The translations under genes were made by a program, and so were the position numbers. The notes beneath the pieces were generated by a model that was given only the letters and a program-made list of their open reading frames with translations, made no database searches and had not been told where the DNA came from. Positions 8,958 to 17,458 of a DNA stretch of 64,000 bases are shown piece by piece. Every line of letters begins with the position of its first letter. Within the stretch, counting starts at the first letter, position 1. This DNA comes from Parafrankia irregularis (lineage in GTDB: Bacteria > Actinomycetota > Actinomycetes > Frankiales > Frankiaceae). Location: positions 1-64,000 of the forward strand of contig NZ_FAOZ01000010.1 in assembly GCF_001536285.1 (NCBI RefSeq). Direction: 5' to 3'.

Positions 8958-9539
8958 TCAGGGAGACCTACGAGCCGGGTCGGGAAGTTTTCGGGTGAGC
9001 AGGGTGGCCCGAACCCGGCCGCCGAGCTGGCCGGGCAGCTCGAGAAGCGGGATCCACCGGAAGTCGGATACCTCCTCCTCGTTCGGGGATGTGGCGACCG
9101 CCTGGTCCACCGCCACCAGGAATCGAAAATCGTAATGAGTGTGCTCGGGCTCCACTTTGATCGGATTCGCCGGTATCACGTGCGCGTGCAGGTCGACCGG
9201 CCGTTCGAGAACGGGGCTGACGCTCCCGCCGGAAATCCCCGCCTCCTCGGCAAGTTCCCGCATCGCCGTAGCCAGCAGTGAGTCGTCCTCCGGCTCGATG
9301 TGGCCACCGGGCAACAGCCAGCGCTCGAGCCGGCGATGCCGGATCTGCAGAACCCGCCGGTCGGGGGTGACCACGACCGCCCCACAGGTCACATGGCCGG
9401 GCGTGGTCGCCCTCGAGGCCAGCGGCGCCTCACTGCCACGCGCCGTCTCCAACAGCGCGGCGAACGCCTCCGTGTCCGTCGGGTACACGTCGAGATAGGC
9501 GCTGATCGTGTTGGCGATGTCGTCGTTGCTGACGGGCAT
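8958..9539 (-). CDS. Nudix hydrolase
   Basis: The product is about 193 residues with a Nudix box 'GGHIEPED...MRELAEEAGI' (about residues 80-104). The metal-binding 'REL.EE.G' is intact, while the first conserved Glu of the box is an Asp. An N-terminal helical segment of about 55 residues ('NDDIANTISAYLDVYPTDTEAFAALL') precedes the fold. The ATG at 9539 is preceded by AGGAG 8 bases upstream; earlier in-frame starts lack this. Nudix enzymes hydrolyse nucleoside diphosphate derivatives; the substrate is not deducible. It is monocistronic and convergent with the MFS gene. Confidence 0.8.
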   Translation of the reverse strand: MPVSNDDIANTISAYLDVYPTDTEAFAALLETARGSEAPLASRATTPGHVTCGAVVVTPDRRVLQIRHRRLERWLLPGGHIEPEDDSLLATAMRELAEEAGISGGSVSPVLERPVDLHAHVIPANPIKVEPEHTHYDFRFLVAVDQAVATSPNEEEVSDFRWIPLLELPGQLGGRVRATLLTRKLPDPARRSP

Positions 9540-9640
9540 CTCGTCCACTCCTGGTCGGCACATCACAGCAGGAACCAGGAGATGATTTCATGCCCGGCCG
9601 GCGACCCGTGAAAGCCCGGGAATCCGGCCGCGCACGTCGG

Positions 9641-10552
9641 TCAGATTCGCCAGGAAACGCTGCCGGGGGTGGCGTCGTCGAACCGGATGACATCGAAGTC
9701 CGTGGTGACGTCGAAGGCAAGCTGGACAGTTGTCGGATCATCGGAAAAAGGTTCCGAAGGTCCCGTTATCGCCGATTCCGTCCACAGCGGGGTCGCGATC
9801 GTGTTCTCCGGCCCCAGCGCGGAGAAGACATAGGGGTCGGGCCACACGTAGTTGCCACGCACCGCGACCGTCACGTCCACAAGCAGATACGTGCCGTTGT
9901 CGGGTGTCCGCTGGAACTCCTCGGTGGGCGCGGTGGACTGCCTGTGCACGTTGCCCACGGTCAGCTCGACGACGGTCGGCTGGTCGCAGCCCAGCACCTG
10001 ATACCTGAGCACGACTGTCTCCCCCGCGGCGAGGACAGGGTCGTCCTCATCGGGTGAACGCCGTGCCGAGTCGGGTACCGCGCCGCCCGTTTCTCCATAG
10101 CAGGCATCCGATCCGGACACCTCCACACCCTGCATGTCCGAGCTTCCGAAAAGATCGTCCCCTGTGAGGTCGACCCCGCAGTAGAGCGTGAGTGCGCTCA
10201 GCGCGACGGCGGCAGCGCTCAGCACGGTGACGACGATGAGCAACCAGCCGTGCCAGCGGGCCGGGCCCGGCGCCGGTGGCTGTGGCGGATACCAGCCGTA
10301 CGGCGGCCACGGGCCCGGCGGCGGTGCCGGTGAGGGCGACGCCGGTGACGCCGGCATCGCCGCGACCGGCCCCGGAGCTGGTGGTGCCGCAGGTGGCGGC
10401 GGTGGCGCCATGGGCGGTGTCGGCGGAACCGGTGACGGCGGAACCAGCGCCCACGGATTCACCGGGCCGCCGGAGCCGCCGGAACCCTCCGGACCTGCCT
10501 GTTCCCGGCGCTTCCCTGCATCCTCGCCTGAATCCCCGCGCTCGTCCGCCAC
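9641..10552 (-). CDS. Proline-rich single-pass membrane protein, DUF4352-like ectodomain
   Basis: The product is about 303 residues from the GTG at 10552, which has GAGGGGCGGGGC upstream. A GTG at 10630 would add 26 residues, but that part is A+T-richer and lacks a ribosome site. The layout is a charged N-terminus, about 70 residues of Pro/Ala-rich sequence, one transmembrane helix ('GWLLIVVTVLSAAAVALSALTL'), then an external beta-rich domain. This domain includes 'GETVVLRYQVLGCD' and 'GTYLLVDVTVAV', like the immunoglobulin-like DUF4352 domains of actinobacterial surface proteins. Two ectodomain cysteine pairs may form disulfides. Function unknown. Confidence 0.65.
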   Translation of the reverse strand: MADERGDSGEDAGKRREQAGPEGSGGSGGPVNPWALVPPSPVPPTPPMAPPPPPAAPPAPGPVAAMPASPASPSPAPPPGPWPPYGWYPPQPPAPGPARWHGWLLIVVTVLSAAAVALSALTLYCGVDLTGDDLFGSSDMQGVEVSGSDACYGETGGAVPDSARRSPDEDDPVLAAGETVVLRYQVLGCDQPTVVELTVGNVHRQSTAPTEEFQRTPDNGTYLLVDVTVAVRGNYVWPDPYVFSALGPENTIATPLWTESAITGPSEPFSDDPTTVQLAFDVTTDFDVIRFDDATPGSVSWRI

Positions 10553-10712
10553 GCCCCGCCCCTCGGCCTGGAACCCGGATTCCCCGGGCCCCGAAACTAG
10601 ATCGCCGAGATTATCAGGATAGATCGGCACAGATCCGTCAAGGTGGCTGGTCCGCTAATCGGGCAAACTGAGTGTTCCGTTCGCCACGGGAATCCGAACG
10701 TACGTTGGGTGA

Positions 10713-11567
10713 ATGGCTGAGCGTCAGACCACGCGACGGTTCCCCGCCCCGCACCGGGCGACCGTGCTGCGCACGGAGCGTCTAACCCCGCACATGGTGC
10801 GGGTCGTCCTCGGCGGCCCCGGGCTAGCGCGCTTCTCCGCCGGTGACTTCACCGATCACTACGTCAAGCTGCTCTTCCCGGTGCCCGGGGTGACCTACCC
10901 GGAGCCGTTCGACATCCAGGCCGTGCGGGCCGAGATGCCGCGCGAGCACTGGCCCCGGACCAGGACCTACACCGTGCGCGCCTGGGACCCGGGCCGCCGC
11001 GAGCTGACCATCGACTTCGTCTGGCACGGTGACCGGGGCATCGCCGGGCCCTGGGCCGCCACCGTCGCCCCCGGCGCGGAGATCCTGTTCAACGGCCCGG
11101 GCGGCGCCTACTCCCCCGGCGCGGACGCGGACTGGCATCTGCTGGCGGGCGACGAGAGCGCCCTGCCGGCGATCGCCGCCTCGCTGGCCCGGGTGCCGGC
11201 CGGCGTGCCGGTGCATGCGTTCGTCGAGGTCGCCGGCTCGCAGGACGAGCTGAGCCTGGACGTACCGGACGGTGTCGAGGTCCGGTGGCTGCACCGCGGG
11301 GAACGGCCGGTCGGTGCGCTGCTGGTCGAGGCGGTCACCGCGCTGGAGCTGCCGGCGGGGACGGGGCAGGTGTTCGTCCACGGTGAGGCGGGCACGGTGA
11401 AGGCGCTGCGGCGGCTGCTGCGCGTCGAGCGCGGACTGCCGCCGGAGTGGCTGTCGATCTCCGGCTACTGGCGGGCCGGGCACGACGAGGATGGCTGGCA
11501 GTCCGGCAAGCGGGAGTGGAACGCCCAGGCCGAGGCCGAGGAACAGATCGCGCTCGCCACGCGCTGA
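10713..11567 (+). CDS. Siderophore-interacting flavoprotein (ferric-siderophore reductase type)
   Basis: This 284-residue protein has the FAD-binding 'RTYTVRAWDPGRRELTIDF' followed by 'HGDRGIAGPWA', then a NAD(P)H-binding C-terminal half ('WHLLAGDESALPAIAASL', 'VFVHGEAGTVKALRR'). It matches the SIP family (ViuB/FscN-like), which reduces ferric siderophores in the cytoplasm to free iron. The conserved C-terminal 'ISGYWRAGHDEDGWQSGKREW' is characteristic. A 10-bp palindrome AACGTACGTT lies at 10697-10706 just before the start. No IdeR-type box is evident, and no siderophore transport genes are nearby. Confidence 0.85.
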   Translation: MAERQTTRRFPAPHRATVLRTERLTPHMVRVVLGGPGLARFSAGDFTDHYVKLLFPVPGVTYPEPFDIQAVRAEMPREHWPRTRTYTVRAWDPGRRELTIDFVWHGDRGIAGPWAATVAPGAEILFNGPGGAYSPGADADWHLLAGDESALPAIAASLARVPAGVPVHAFVEVAGSQDELSLDVPDGVEVRWLHRGERPVGALLVEAVTALELPAGTGQVFVHGEAGTVKALRRLLRVERGLPPEWLSISGYWRAGHDEDGWQSGKREWNAQAEAEEQIALATR

Positions 11568-11609
11568 CGGGTCAGCACAAGGCCAGCGGCTCGGAACAGG
11601 GCCAGCGGC

Positions 11610-12461
11610 TCAGAACAGGGTCAGCGGCTGCGCCGGGATCGGTTCGGGCAGGGCGTCCAGCTCCGGCAGCCGGGCCCGGACGTCGTCGTGGAAACGCCGC
11701 GCGAGTCCGGGCGCGTCGGCGTTGTCCGGAGTGTGGATGAACATCGTCGGCGACCGGCCCTCGCGCAGCCAGCCGACGACGACGTCGACCCAGGGCCGCC
11801 AGCCCGCGACCGTCTGTTCGGTGTCGTCACGGCCCAGATAGCGGACGATCGGCCGGTCGGTCAGCGCGACGGACCGCGACGGTACCCGTGGCTTCTTGCT
11901 CCAGGCGTCCCGCTCGGCGTCGCTGGTCGGCGGGCTGGCGAAGAACGCCGTGGTGTCGAAGGGGATCCACTCGGCGCCCGCGGTACGCAGCGCCGCTTCG
12001 AGCAGGCTGGCCGCCCGGGGGCTGGCGAAGAACTCCGGGTGGCGGACCTCCACGGCGTACCGGTGGCCGTCGGGGAGCCGGCTCAGGAAACGGGCGAGCA
12101 GCGGCACGTCGACGGGACCGAAGGCGCCCGGCAGTTGGATCCACACCGCGTGCGCGCGGGTGCCCAGGGGCTCGATCGCGTCCAGGAAGCCACCCAGGGC
12201 CTCGTCGACGTCGGTCAGGCAGCGGTCATGGGTGATGATCTTCGGTAGTTTGGCCAGGAACCGGAAGTCCTCGCCGGTCTGGCGCGCCCAGGTTGCCACG
12301 GTCTCCCTGGTCGGGGTGGCGTAGAAGGTCGTGTTCCCCTCGACCGCGTCGCACCAGCTGGCGTAGGCGCGCAGGCGCTCGTTCGGCGGCAGCGGATGGG
12401 CCAGGAAGCGCCCCTGCCAGGACCGGTGGCTCCACATCGCGCATCCCACGGCAAGACGCAT
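11610..12461 (-). CDS. DUF72 family TIM-barrel protein
   Basis: This 283-residue protein has typical DUF72 (YecE-like) features. These are the N-terminal 'VGCAMWSHRSWQGRF', 'VEGNTTFYATPTRETV', 'FRFLAKLPKIITHDR', 'AVWIQLPGAF' and the acidic/His-rich 'YAVEVRHPEFF'. The ATG at 12461 is preceded by AAGGAGGG at about 10 bases. The family has a TIM-barrel fold and unknown biochemical role. Half of an IS605-like end hairpin (12484-12502) lies directly upstream of the ribosome site. Confidence 0.75.
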   Translation of the reverse strand: MRLAVGCAMWSHRSWQGRFLAHPLPPNERLRAYASWCDAVEGNTTFYATPTRETVATWARQTGEDFRFLAKLPKIITHDRCLTDVDEALGGFLDAIEPLGTRAHAVWIQLPGAFGPVDVPLLARFLSRLPDGHRYAVEVRHPEFFASPRAASLLEAALRTAGAEWIPFDTTAFFASPPTSDAERDAWSKKPRVPSRSVALTDRPIVRYLGRDDTEQTVAGWRPWVDVVVGWLREGRSPTMFIHTPDNADAPGLARRFHDDVRARLPELDALPEPIPAQPLTLF

Positions 12462-12483
12462 CCGAGTGAATCCCTCCTTGACG

Positions 12484-12502
12484 TCCTCCCCGGCCTGAAG
12501 GC
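12484..12502. repeat. Half copy of an IS200/IS605-like end hairpin
   Basis: TCCTCCCCGGCCTGAAGGC is identical to 17348-17366 but lacks the closing arm, so only one side of the hairpin is present here. It lies just upstream of the DUF72 ribosome site and may be a remnant of a transposable element end. Confidence 0.4.
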
Positions 12503-12543
12503 GCACTGTATCCACCCGATTCTGGCGCGGTGACGCGGCGCCG

Positions 12544-12581
12544 CGCGGCCCGCGCGGTTCCGCGGAACCGCGCGGGCCGCG
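12544..12581. terminator. 38-bp perfect palindrome after the efflux gene
   Basis: The two 19-base halves are exact reverse complements, the left arm being CGCGGCCCGCGCGGTTCCG. It starts 9 bases beyond the stop of the leftward MFS gene, where a terminator is expected. No T-run follows, as is common in actinobacterial terminators. The 16-bp centre is shared with 8823-8838. Confidence 0.6.
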
Positions 12582-12589
12582 GCGATCGG

Positions 12590-14086
12590 TCAGGCCGCCG
12601 GCACGGGCTTCGCGCCGCGACGGCTGTTGATGCCGAAGGTGGTGATCGCGGCCACCGCCGCGGCCCCGGCGCACAGGGCGAACAGCTGCTGGTAGCCGTC
12701 CAGTGACGGGAGCTCCGCGGAGCCGACGGCGACCGTCCGCGCCGCGAGGATGCTGCCGCCGATGGCGCTGGCGAGCGAGCTGCCGATCGACCGGAACAGG
12801 GCGTTCAGGCCGTTCGCCGCCGCGATCTCGGTCGGCGGCGTGAAGGCGTTGATGAGCGACGGCATGGCCGCGTAGCCGATGCCCGTCCCGATCCCGACCA
12901 CGGCGTTGCAGGCGATGATCTGCCACAGCTCGTCGGTGAACACGATGCGGGTGCACCAGCCGACGGCCACGATGACGGCTCCCAGCGCGAGGGTCTGCGC
13001 CCCGCCGCGCAGTGCCACCAGCCGGGCCGCGACCGGCGCGAGGAACAGCATGCCCAGGCCGCTCGGCAGCATCACGAGGCCGCCGACGACCATGGACGAG
13101 CCGAAGCCGTACCCGGCCTGCTCCGGTGCCTGCACGAACGACGCCGTCCCGATCATCGAGGCGAAGAGCGCGAAACCGAACAGCATCGAGGCGACATTCG
13201 TCATCAGCAGCGGGCGGCGCAGAAACGCGACCATGTCGACCAGGGGATCGTTGATCCGTCGCTCGACCACGCCCAGCGCCACCAGCAGCACCACGCCGAG
13301 CAGCAGCAGGCCGATGACCCAGGGCGAGCCCCAGCCCCAGTTGGCGGTCTCGGCGAGCGGGAGCATCAGCGCGACCAGGCCGGCGCTCAGCAGCGCGGCG
13401 CCGACCAGGTCGACCCGGCCACCGGTGCGGCTGGGCGCCTCGGGGACGAAGGCCAGCACGGTGAGGAACGACAGGGCGCCACCGACCACCAGGATCCAGA
13501 ACAGCACGTGGAAGTCCGCGTGCTCGGCGACCAGACCGGCCAGCGGCAGGCTCAGCGCGGCGCCGACGCCGAGCATCGAGCTGATCAGCGCGATGGCCGA
13601 GCCGACCCGTTCCTTCGGCAGCAGCGAGACCAGCAGGCTGATCCCGAGCGGGATCGCCGCCGTGGACAGGCCCTGGATGGCACGCCCGACGATCATCAGC
13701 GCGACGTTGCTGGTGACCGCGTCGATGAGTGAGCCGACGGCGAGCGTGCCCATCGCGATCAGCAGCATCCGGCGCTTGCCGAACATGTCACCGAGGCGCC
13801 CCATCACGGGGACGGCGACGGCGGCGACGAGCAGCGTCGAGGTGAGCAGCCACTCCACGTTGGTGTGGGTGGTGTTCAGCTCGGTCGGCAGGATCGCCAG
13901 CACCGGCACCAGGATCCCCTGGGACATGGACACCATGAGGGCCGCGAAGCCGACGACGGCGAGCTCGAGGGTCGCCCGGCCGGAGGTGGTGTGGGCACGG
14001 ATCTCCACCTCGGCCCGCGCGGCGGTTGTGGCCTGGACGGTTGTGGCCCCGACGGTGGTCGCCGCCGGCGCGGACGCCTCTGTCAT
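12590..14086 (-). CDS. DHA2-type major facilitator efflux protein
   Basis: This 498-residue MFS protein has about 14 hydrophobic segments, the motif 'GRLGDMFGKRRMLL' after TM2, and an Ala/Thr-rich N-terminus. It is the QacA/EmrB type of proton-driven drug exporter. The gene is divergent from a TetR regulator, with a 30-bp inverted repeat between them, the classic arrangement of a TetR-repressed pump. It ends at the 38-bp palindrome. A second pump of the same type lies at 7199. The substrate is unknown and probably the TetR ligand. Confidence 0.85.
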   Translation of the reverse strand: MTEASAPAATTVGATTVQATTAARAEVEIRAHTTSGRATLELAVVGFAALMVSMSQGILVPVLAILPTELNTTHTNVEWLLTSTLLVAAVAVPVMGRLGDMFGKRRMLLIAMGTLAVGSLIDAVTSNVALMIVGRAIQGLSTAAIPLGISLLVSLLPKERVGSAIALISSMLGVGAALSLPLAGLVAEHADFHVLFWILVVGGALSFLTVLAFVPEAPSRTGGRVDLVGAALLSAGLVALMLPLAETANWGWGSPWVIGLLLLGVVLLVALGVVERRINDPLVDMVAFLRRPLLMTNVASMLFGFALFASMIGTASFVQAPEQAGYGFGSSMVVGGLVMLPSGLGMLFLAPVAARLVALRGGAQTLALGAVIVAVGWCTRIVFTDELWQIIACNAVVGIGTGIGYAAMPSLINAFTPPTEIAAANGLNALFRSIGSSLASAIGGSILAARTVAVGSAELPSLDGYQQLFALCAGAAAVAAITTFGINSRRGAKPVPAA

Positions 14087-14121
14087 GCCTGGTCCTCACA
14101 TCGATCAATAGCGGAAGAATT

Positions 14122-14151
14122 TCCTCCGTTTACGCTAGCACGAACGGAGGA
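14122..14151. promoter_or_regulatory. Probable TetR operator between efflux gene and regulator
   Basis: A perfect inverted repeat TCCTCCGTT-N12-AACGGAGGA lies 35 bp upstream of the MFS start and 71 bp upstream of the TetR start. The length and spacing suit a TetR dimer, and the position would allow both control of the pump and autoregulation. Confidence 0.65.
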
Positions 14152-14222
14152 TGCACCTCCGGTTGGCCCCGGTGGCCGAGCTGGGAGCACGCTTGACAGC
14201 AGGCAGGAGGAGGATCAGGCCG

Positions 14223-14930
14223 ATGCCATCGACAGAGCGGCCATCAACAGAGGGGCCATCAACAGAGCGGCCATCGACACCGCCGCACCGGCTGCGCGCC
14301 GACGCGCGCCGCAACCGCAGCGCCATCCTCGCCGCGGCCACCGCGGCGTTCACCGCGGACGGGCCCAACGTGCCCATGGAGGAGATCGCCCGCCTCGCCG
14401 GTGTCGGCGTCGGCACGCTCTACCGGCACTTCCCCGACCGGGAGACGCTGACGTTGGAGGTGGCGCGCGACAGCGTGAGCGAGATGCTGGACCACGCCCG
14501 CCGGGCCCAGGCCGAGGAGCCCACCGCCTGGGGCGCGCTCGTGCGCAGCCTCGGCGGCTTCCGCGCGCTGAGCCTCACGGTGCGCATGCCCGGGCTCTTC
14601 TCGGGGGCGACGGCCGCCGCGATCGAGGCCGACGAGACGATCAGGCGGATCCGCGCGGAGCTCATCGAGATCACGGACACGCTGGTCCGAGACGCACAGC
14701 GGGAGGGGGCGCTGCGCCCCGACGTCGGCGGCGGCGACGTCACCCACCTGTTCACCCTGCTGCTCCAGAGCACGAACGGATCACCCTGGCAGCCCGACGA
14801 GATCGCCTTCGAGCGAGCCCGCGGGATCATCCTCGACGGCCTGCGGGCCCGGCCCGACGCAGCCACCGGCGGCCCACCGCTGCCCGGCCGGCCACTGTCC
14901 ACCGCCGACCTGGACCCCCGTACGGAATGA
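14223..14930 (+). CDS. TetR-family repressor of the adjacent efflux gene
   Basis: This 235-residue protein has a TetR DNA-binding domain at about residues 20-75 ('NRSAILAAATAAFTADG', 'MEEIARLAGVGVGTLYRHF') and an all-helical ligand domain. The ATG at 14223 has AGGAGGAGG upstream. The first 20 residues are an in-frame 15-bp tandem repeat giving 'PSTERPSTEGPSTERPST', a disordered extension before the HTH. It is divergent from the DHA2 efflux gene with a clear operator, so it probably represses the pump and itself until a substrate binds. Confidence 0.85.
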   Translation: MPSTERPSTEGPSTERPSTPPHRLRADARRNRSAILAAATAAFTADGPNVPMEEIARLAGVGVGTLYRHFPDRETLTLEVARDSVSEMLDHARRAQAEEPTAWGALVRSLGGFRALSLTVRMPGLFSGATAAAIEADETIRRIRAELIEITDTLVRDAQREGALRPDVGGGDVTHLFTLLLQSTNGSPWQPDEIAFERARGIILDGLRARPDAATGGPPLPGRPLSTADLDPRTE

Positions 14931-14982
14931 CGGGGGCGTGGGAGCGTGTGGGCCACGACTCCCGCACGTTCGTTCGTGGCTG

Positions 14983-17244
14983 CTAGTCGACCTGTAGTGC
15001 GATGCGCAGGAGATCCTGCTCCGGGGGCAGTTGGGCGCCGGCGTCGATGCGCACCTGGTGCAGGGTGCCCGTCCACGGGAACGGCGGGCGGTAGCCGTCG
15101 CTCACCGGCAGCCCGCGGTCCTGCCCGAGATGGATCGACGCGCCGCCGTGCTGCCAGACGAACGGCAGGCTGTCGTCGACGTGGGCGGCGCCGACGACCT
15201 CCCCGTCGATCAGCGCCTCGATGTGCAGGCCGCCCGCCGGATCAGGCCGCAGCTCCAGCCCCGCCGTGTGCCGGCCGGGCGGCAGCGGCCGGCCCGCCGA
15301 CACCGCGATCTCGCTGCTGGGCAGGGCCGCCACGGCGTGCAGGACGCCACCGACCACGTAGGCGGCGAAACCGCCGTTCCAGTCGCCGAGCGCGAACAGC
15401 ACCCCGTTCGCCTCGTCGGCGGACGCCGGCACCTCGACGTCCGCGGTGATCCGGCCACCGCCGAACAGCAGCGGCAGCGCGTCGTCGGAGACCGGGCCGC
15501 CGGCCGGATCCAGCACCAGGCTCTGGCCGACCGGGTACTCCCGCGGCAGCAGGTCACCGAAGCGGCCGGCGATGCTGTCGACGATCGGCATCACCTTGTT
15601 GGCGCCCGCCTCGACGAACCACTGCCGTTCCAGGCCCCGCACGACGTCCGGATGCTTCTCGGCCAGGTCGTGCGCCTCGGAGAAGTCCTCGTCCAGCCGA
15701 AACAGCGACCACCGGTCGGTCTCGAAGTCGCGGCTGCCCTCCATCAGCTGCTCCTCCTCGATGACGCCCTGCGAGACGTGGTCGGTGGTCGCCTTCCAGC
15801 CGTCCGCGACGATCGAGCGCGATCCGAGCATCTCGAAGTACTGCGACGTTCGCGGGCTCGGCGCCGCCGGGTCGTCGAAGGTGGGCAGCAGGCTGGCGCC
15901 GTCCACCCGCTGCTGCGCCGCGCCGTCGACGGACTCGGGCAGCGGCACGCCACAGGCCTCGAGCACGGTCGGCATGATGTCGATGACGTGCGCGAACTGC
16001 CCGCGCACACCGGTGGCGGCACCACCGTCGCCAGCCCCGCCACCGGTGCCCGGCGTGATCCCGGCCGGCCAGTGGACGATCATCGGCACCCGGGTGCCAC
16101 CGAGCCAGGTGTAACGCTTCCACAGCCGGAACGGTGTGTTGCCGGCCCAGGCCCAGCCCCAGGCGTAGTGCGGGTAGTGGCGCTGCCCGCCCCAGTCGTC
16201 GAGGCGGCCCAGGTTGTCGGCCAGATCGTCGACCACCCGGTGGGTGAAGCTGTGCTCGTTGGCGGTTCCCGACACCCCGCCCTCGGCGCTCGCGCCGTTG
16301 TCGGACATCACGAACAGCAGCGTGTTGTCCAGGACGCCGAGCTTCTCCAGCGTGTCGACGACCCGGCCGATCTGCGCGTCGGTGTGGCTCAGGAAACCGG
16401 CGTAGACCTCGTGCATCCGGGCGAAGACACGGCGCTCGTCGGCCGGCAGGTCAGCCCAGGCCCGCACCCAGGACGGGCGTTCGGTCAGCGTCGTCCCCGC
16501 GGGGACGACGCCGCTGGCGAGCTGCCGGGCGAAGACCTCCTCGCGCCAGCGGTCCCAGCCGTGGTCGAAGGCGCCGGCGTAGGCATCCGCCCAGGAACGC
16601 TCGACGTGATGCGGGGCATGCATCGCGCCGGGGGCGAAGTAGAGGAAGAACGGCTTTCCGGGCGCCGACTGCTGCTGGTTGACCACCATCCGGATCGCCT
16701 CGTCGGCGAGGTCCTCGGTGAGGTGGTAGCCGTCGGAGGGCCCGGCCGGCGGCTCGACGTAGGAGTTGTCGCGGACCAGCTCGGGCGCCCAGTGGTTGGC
16801 GTCGCCGCGCAGGAAGCCGTAGTAGCGCTCGAAACCCAGCCCGAGCGGCCACCTGTCGTACGGCCCGGCCGAACTGCGCTCACCACCGGGGACGAGGTGC
16901 CACTTCCCCACCGCCATCGTGTTGTAGCCGGCACCGCGCAGCAGCCGGGGAAGTGCGGCGGCCGAGCGCGGGATGCGGGCGGTGTAGCCGGGAGCTCTGG
17001 TCGCGAGGTCCGCGAGGAAGCCCATGCCCACCGCGTGGTGGTTGCGCCCGGTGAGCAGCGAGGCGCGGGTGGGCGAGCACAGCGCCGTGACGTGGAACCG
17101 GTTGTACCGCAGTCCCCCGGTGGCCAGCCGGTCGACGTTCGGCGTGGAGAACCCCGAACCGTAGCTCCCGAACTGCGCGAACCCCAGGTCGTCGAGCAGG
17201 ATCACGACCACGTTCGGCGCACGATTCGCCACAGGAGTCCCCAT
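14983..17244 (-). CDS. Arylsulfatase-family sulfatase
   Basis: This protein of about 753 residues belongs to the formylglycine-dependent sulfatases. The N-terminal metal site 'VVVILLDDLGF' and the sulfatase signature 'CSPTRASLLTGR' are both visible (the Cys is about residue 58). That Cys must be oxidised to formylglycine; no activating enzyme is encoded here. It resembles the large actinobacterial/Pseudomonas AtsA-type group with 'NHHAVGMG' and a C-terminal beta-sandwich. No signal peptide is obvious, so it may be cytoplasmic. The ATG at 17244 is chosen, but a GTG 12 bases downstream has a better ribosome site (GGGGACT). It is monocistronic. Confidence 0.85.
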   Translation of the reverse strand: MGTPVANRAPNVVVILLDDLGFAQFGSYGSGFSTPNVDRLATGGLRYNRFHVTALCSPTRASLLTGRNHHAVGMGFLADLATRAPGYTARIPRSAAALPRLLRGAGYNTMAVGKWHLVPGGERSSAGPYDRWPLGLGFERYYGFLRGDANHWAPELVRDNSYVEPPAGPSDGYHLTEDLADEAIRMVVNQQQSAPGKPFFLYFAPGAMHAPHHVERSWADAYAGAFDHGWDRWREEVFARQLASGVVPAGTTLTERPSWVRAWADLPADERRVFARMHEVYAGFLSHTDAQIGRVVDTLEKLGVLDNTLLFVMSDNGASAEGGVSGTANEHSFTHRVVDDLADNLGRLDDWGGQRHYPHYAWGWAWAGNTPFRLWKRYTWLGGTRVPMIVHWPAGITPGTGGGAGDGGAATGVRGQFAHVIDIMPTVLEACGVPLPESVDGAAQQRVDGASLLPTFDDPAAPSPRTSQYFEMLGSRSIVADGWKATTDHVSQGVIEEEQLMEGSRDFETDRWSLFRLDEDFSEAHDLAEKHPDVVRGLERQWFVEAGANKVMPIVDSIAGRFGDLLPREYPVGQSLVLDPAGGPVSDDALPLLFGGGRITADVEVPASADEANGVLFALGDWNGGFAAYVVGGVLHAVAALPSSEIAVSAGRPLPPGRHTAGLELRPDPAGGLHIEALIDGEVVGAAHVDDSLPFVWQHGGASIHLGQDRGLPVSDGYRPPFPWTGTLHQVRIDAGAQLPPEQDLLRIALQVD

Positions 17245-17347
17245 TCCACGCAATGCCGACCAAGAATGTCGCAAAGACCGCGGCCGTCAGCACACCCCAC
17301 GGCGGCCGACGCAGTCAAGCGTGGCCGTCCTGCGCGGTGAACCGGAT

Positions 17348-17371
17348 TCCTCCCCGGCCTGAAGGCCGGGG
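17348..17371. repeat. IS200/IS605-like end hairpin remnant
   Basis: CCCCGGCCT-GA-AGGCCGGGG (17352-17371) is a 9-bp-arm hairpin preceded by TTCCT and followed by CATCCTC. Hairpins of this type are typical of the ends of IS200/IS605 or TnpB elements in actinobacteria. No transposase or TnpB gene is nearby, so it is a remnant or a non-autonomous copy. It lies between the sulfatase start and the DUF3050 stop. Confidence 0.5.
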
Positions 17372-17458
17372 CATCCTCCCGGAATCTCGTGATCGTGATC
17401 GTGATCGCCGCGCGCGACCGGACCCGTCCCGAGGCGGCGTTGCCCCGGCGCCACCGGG

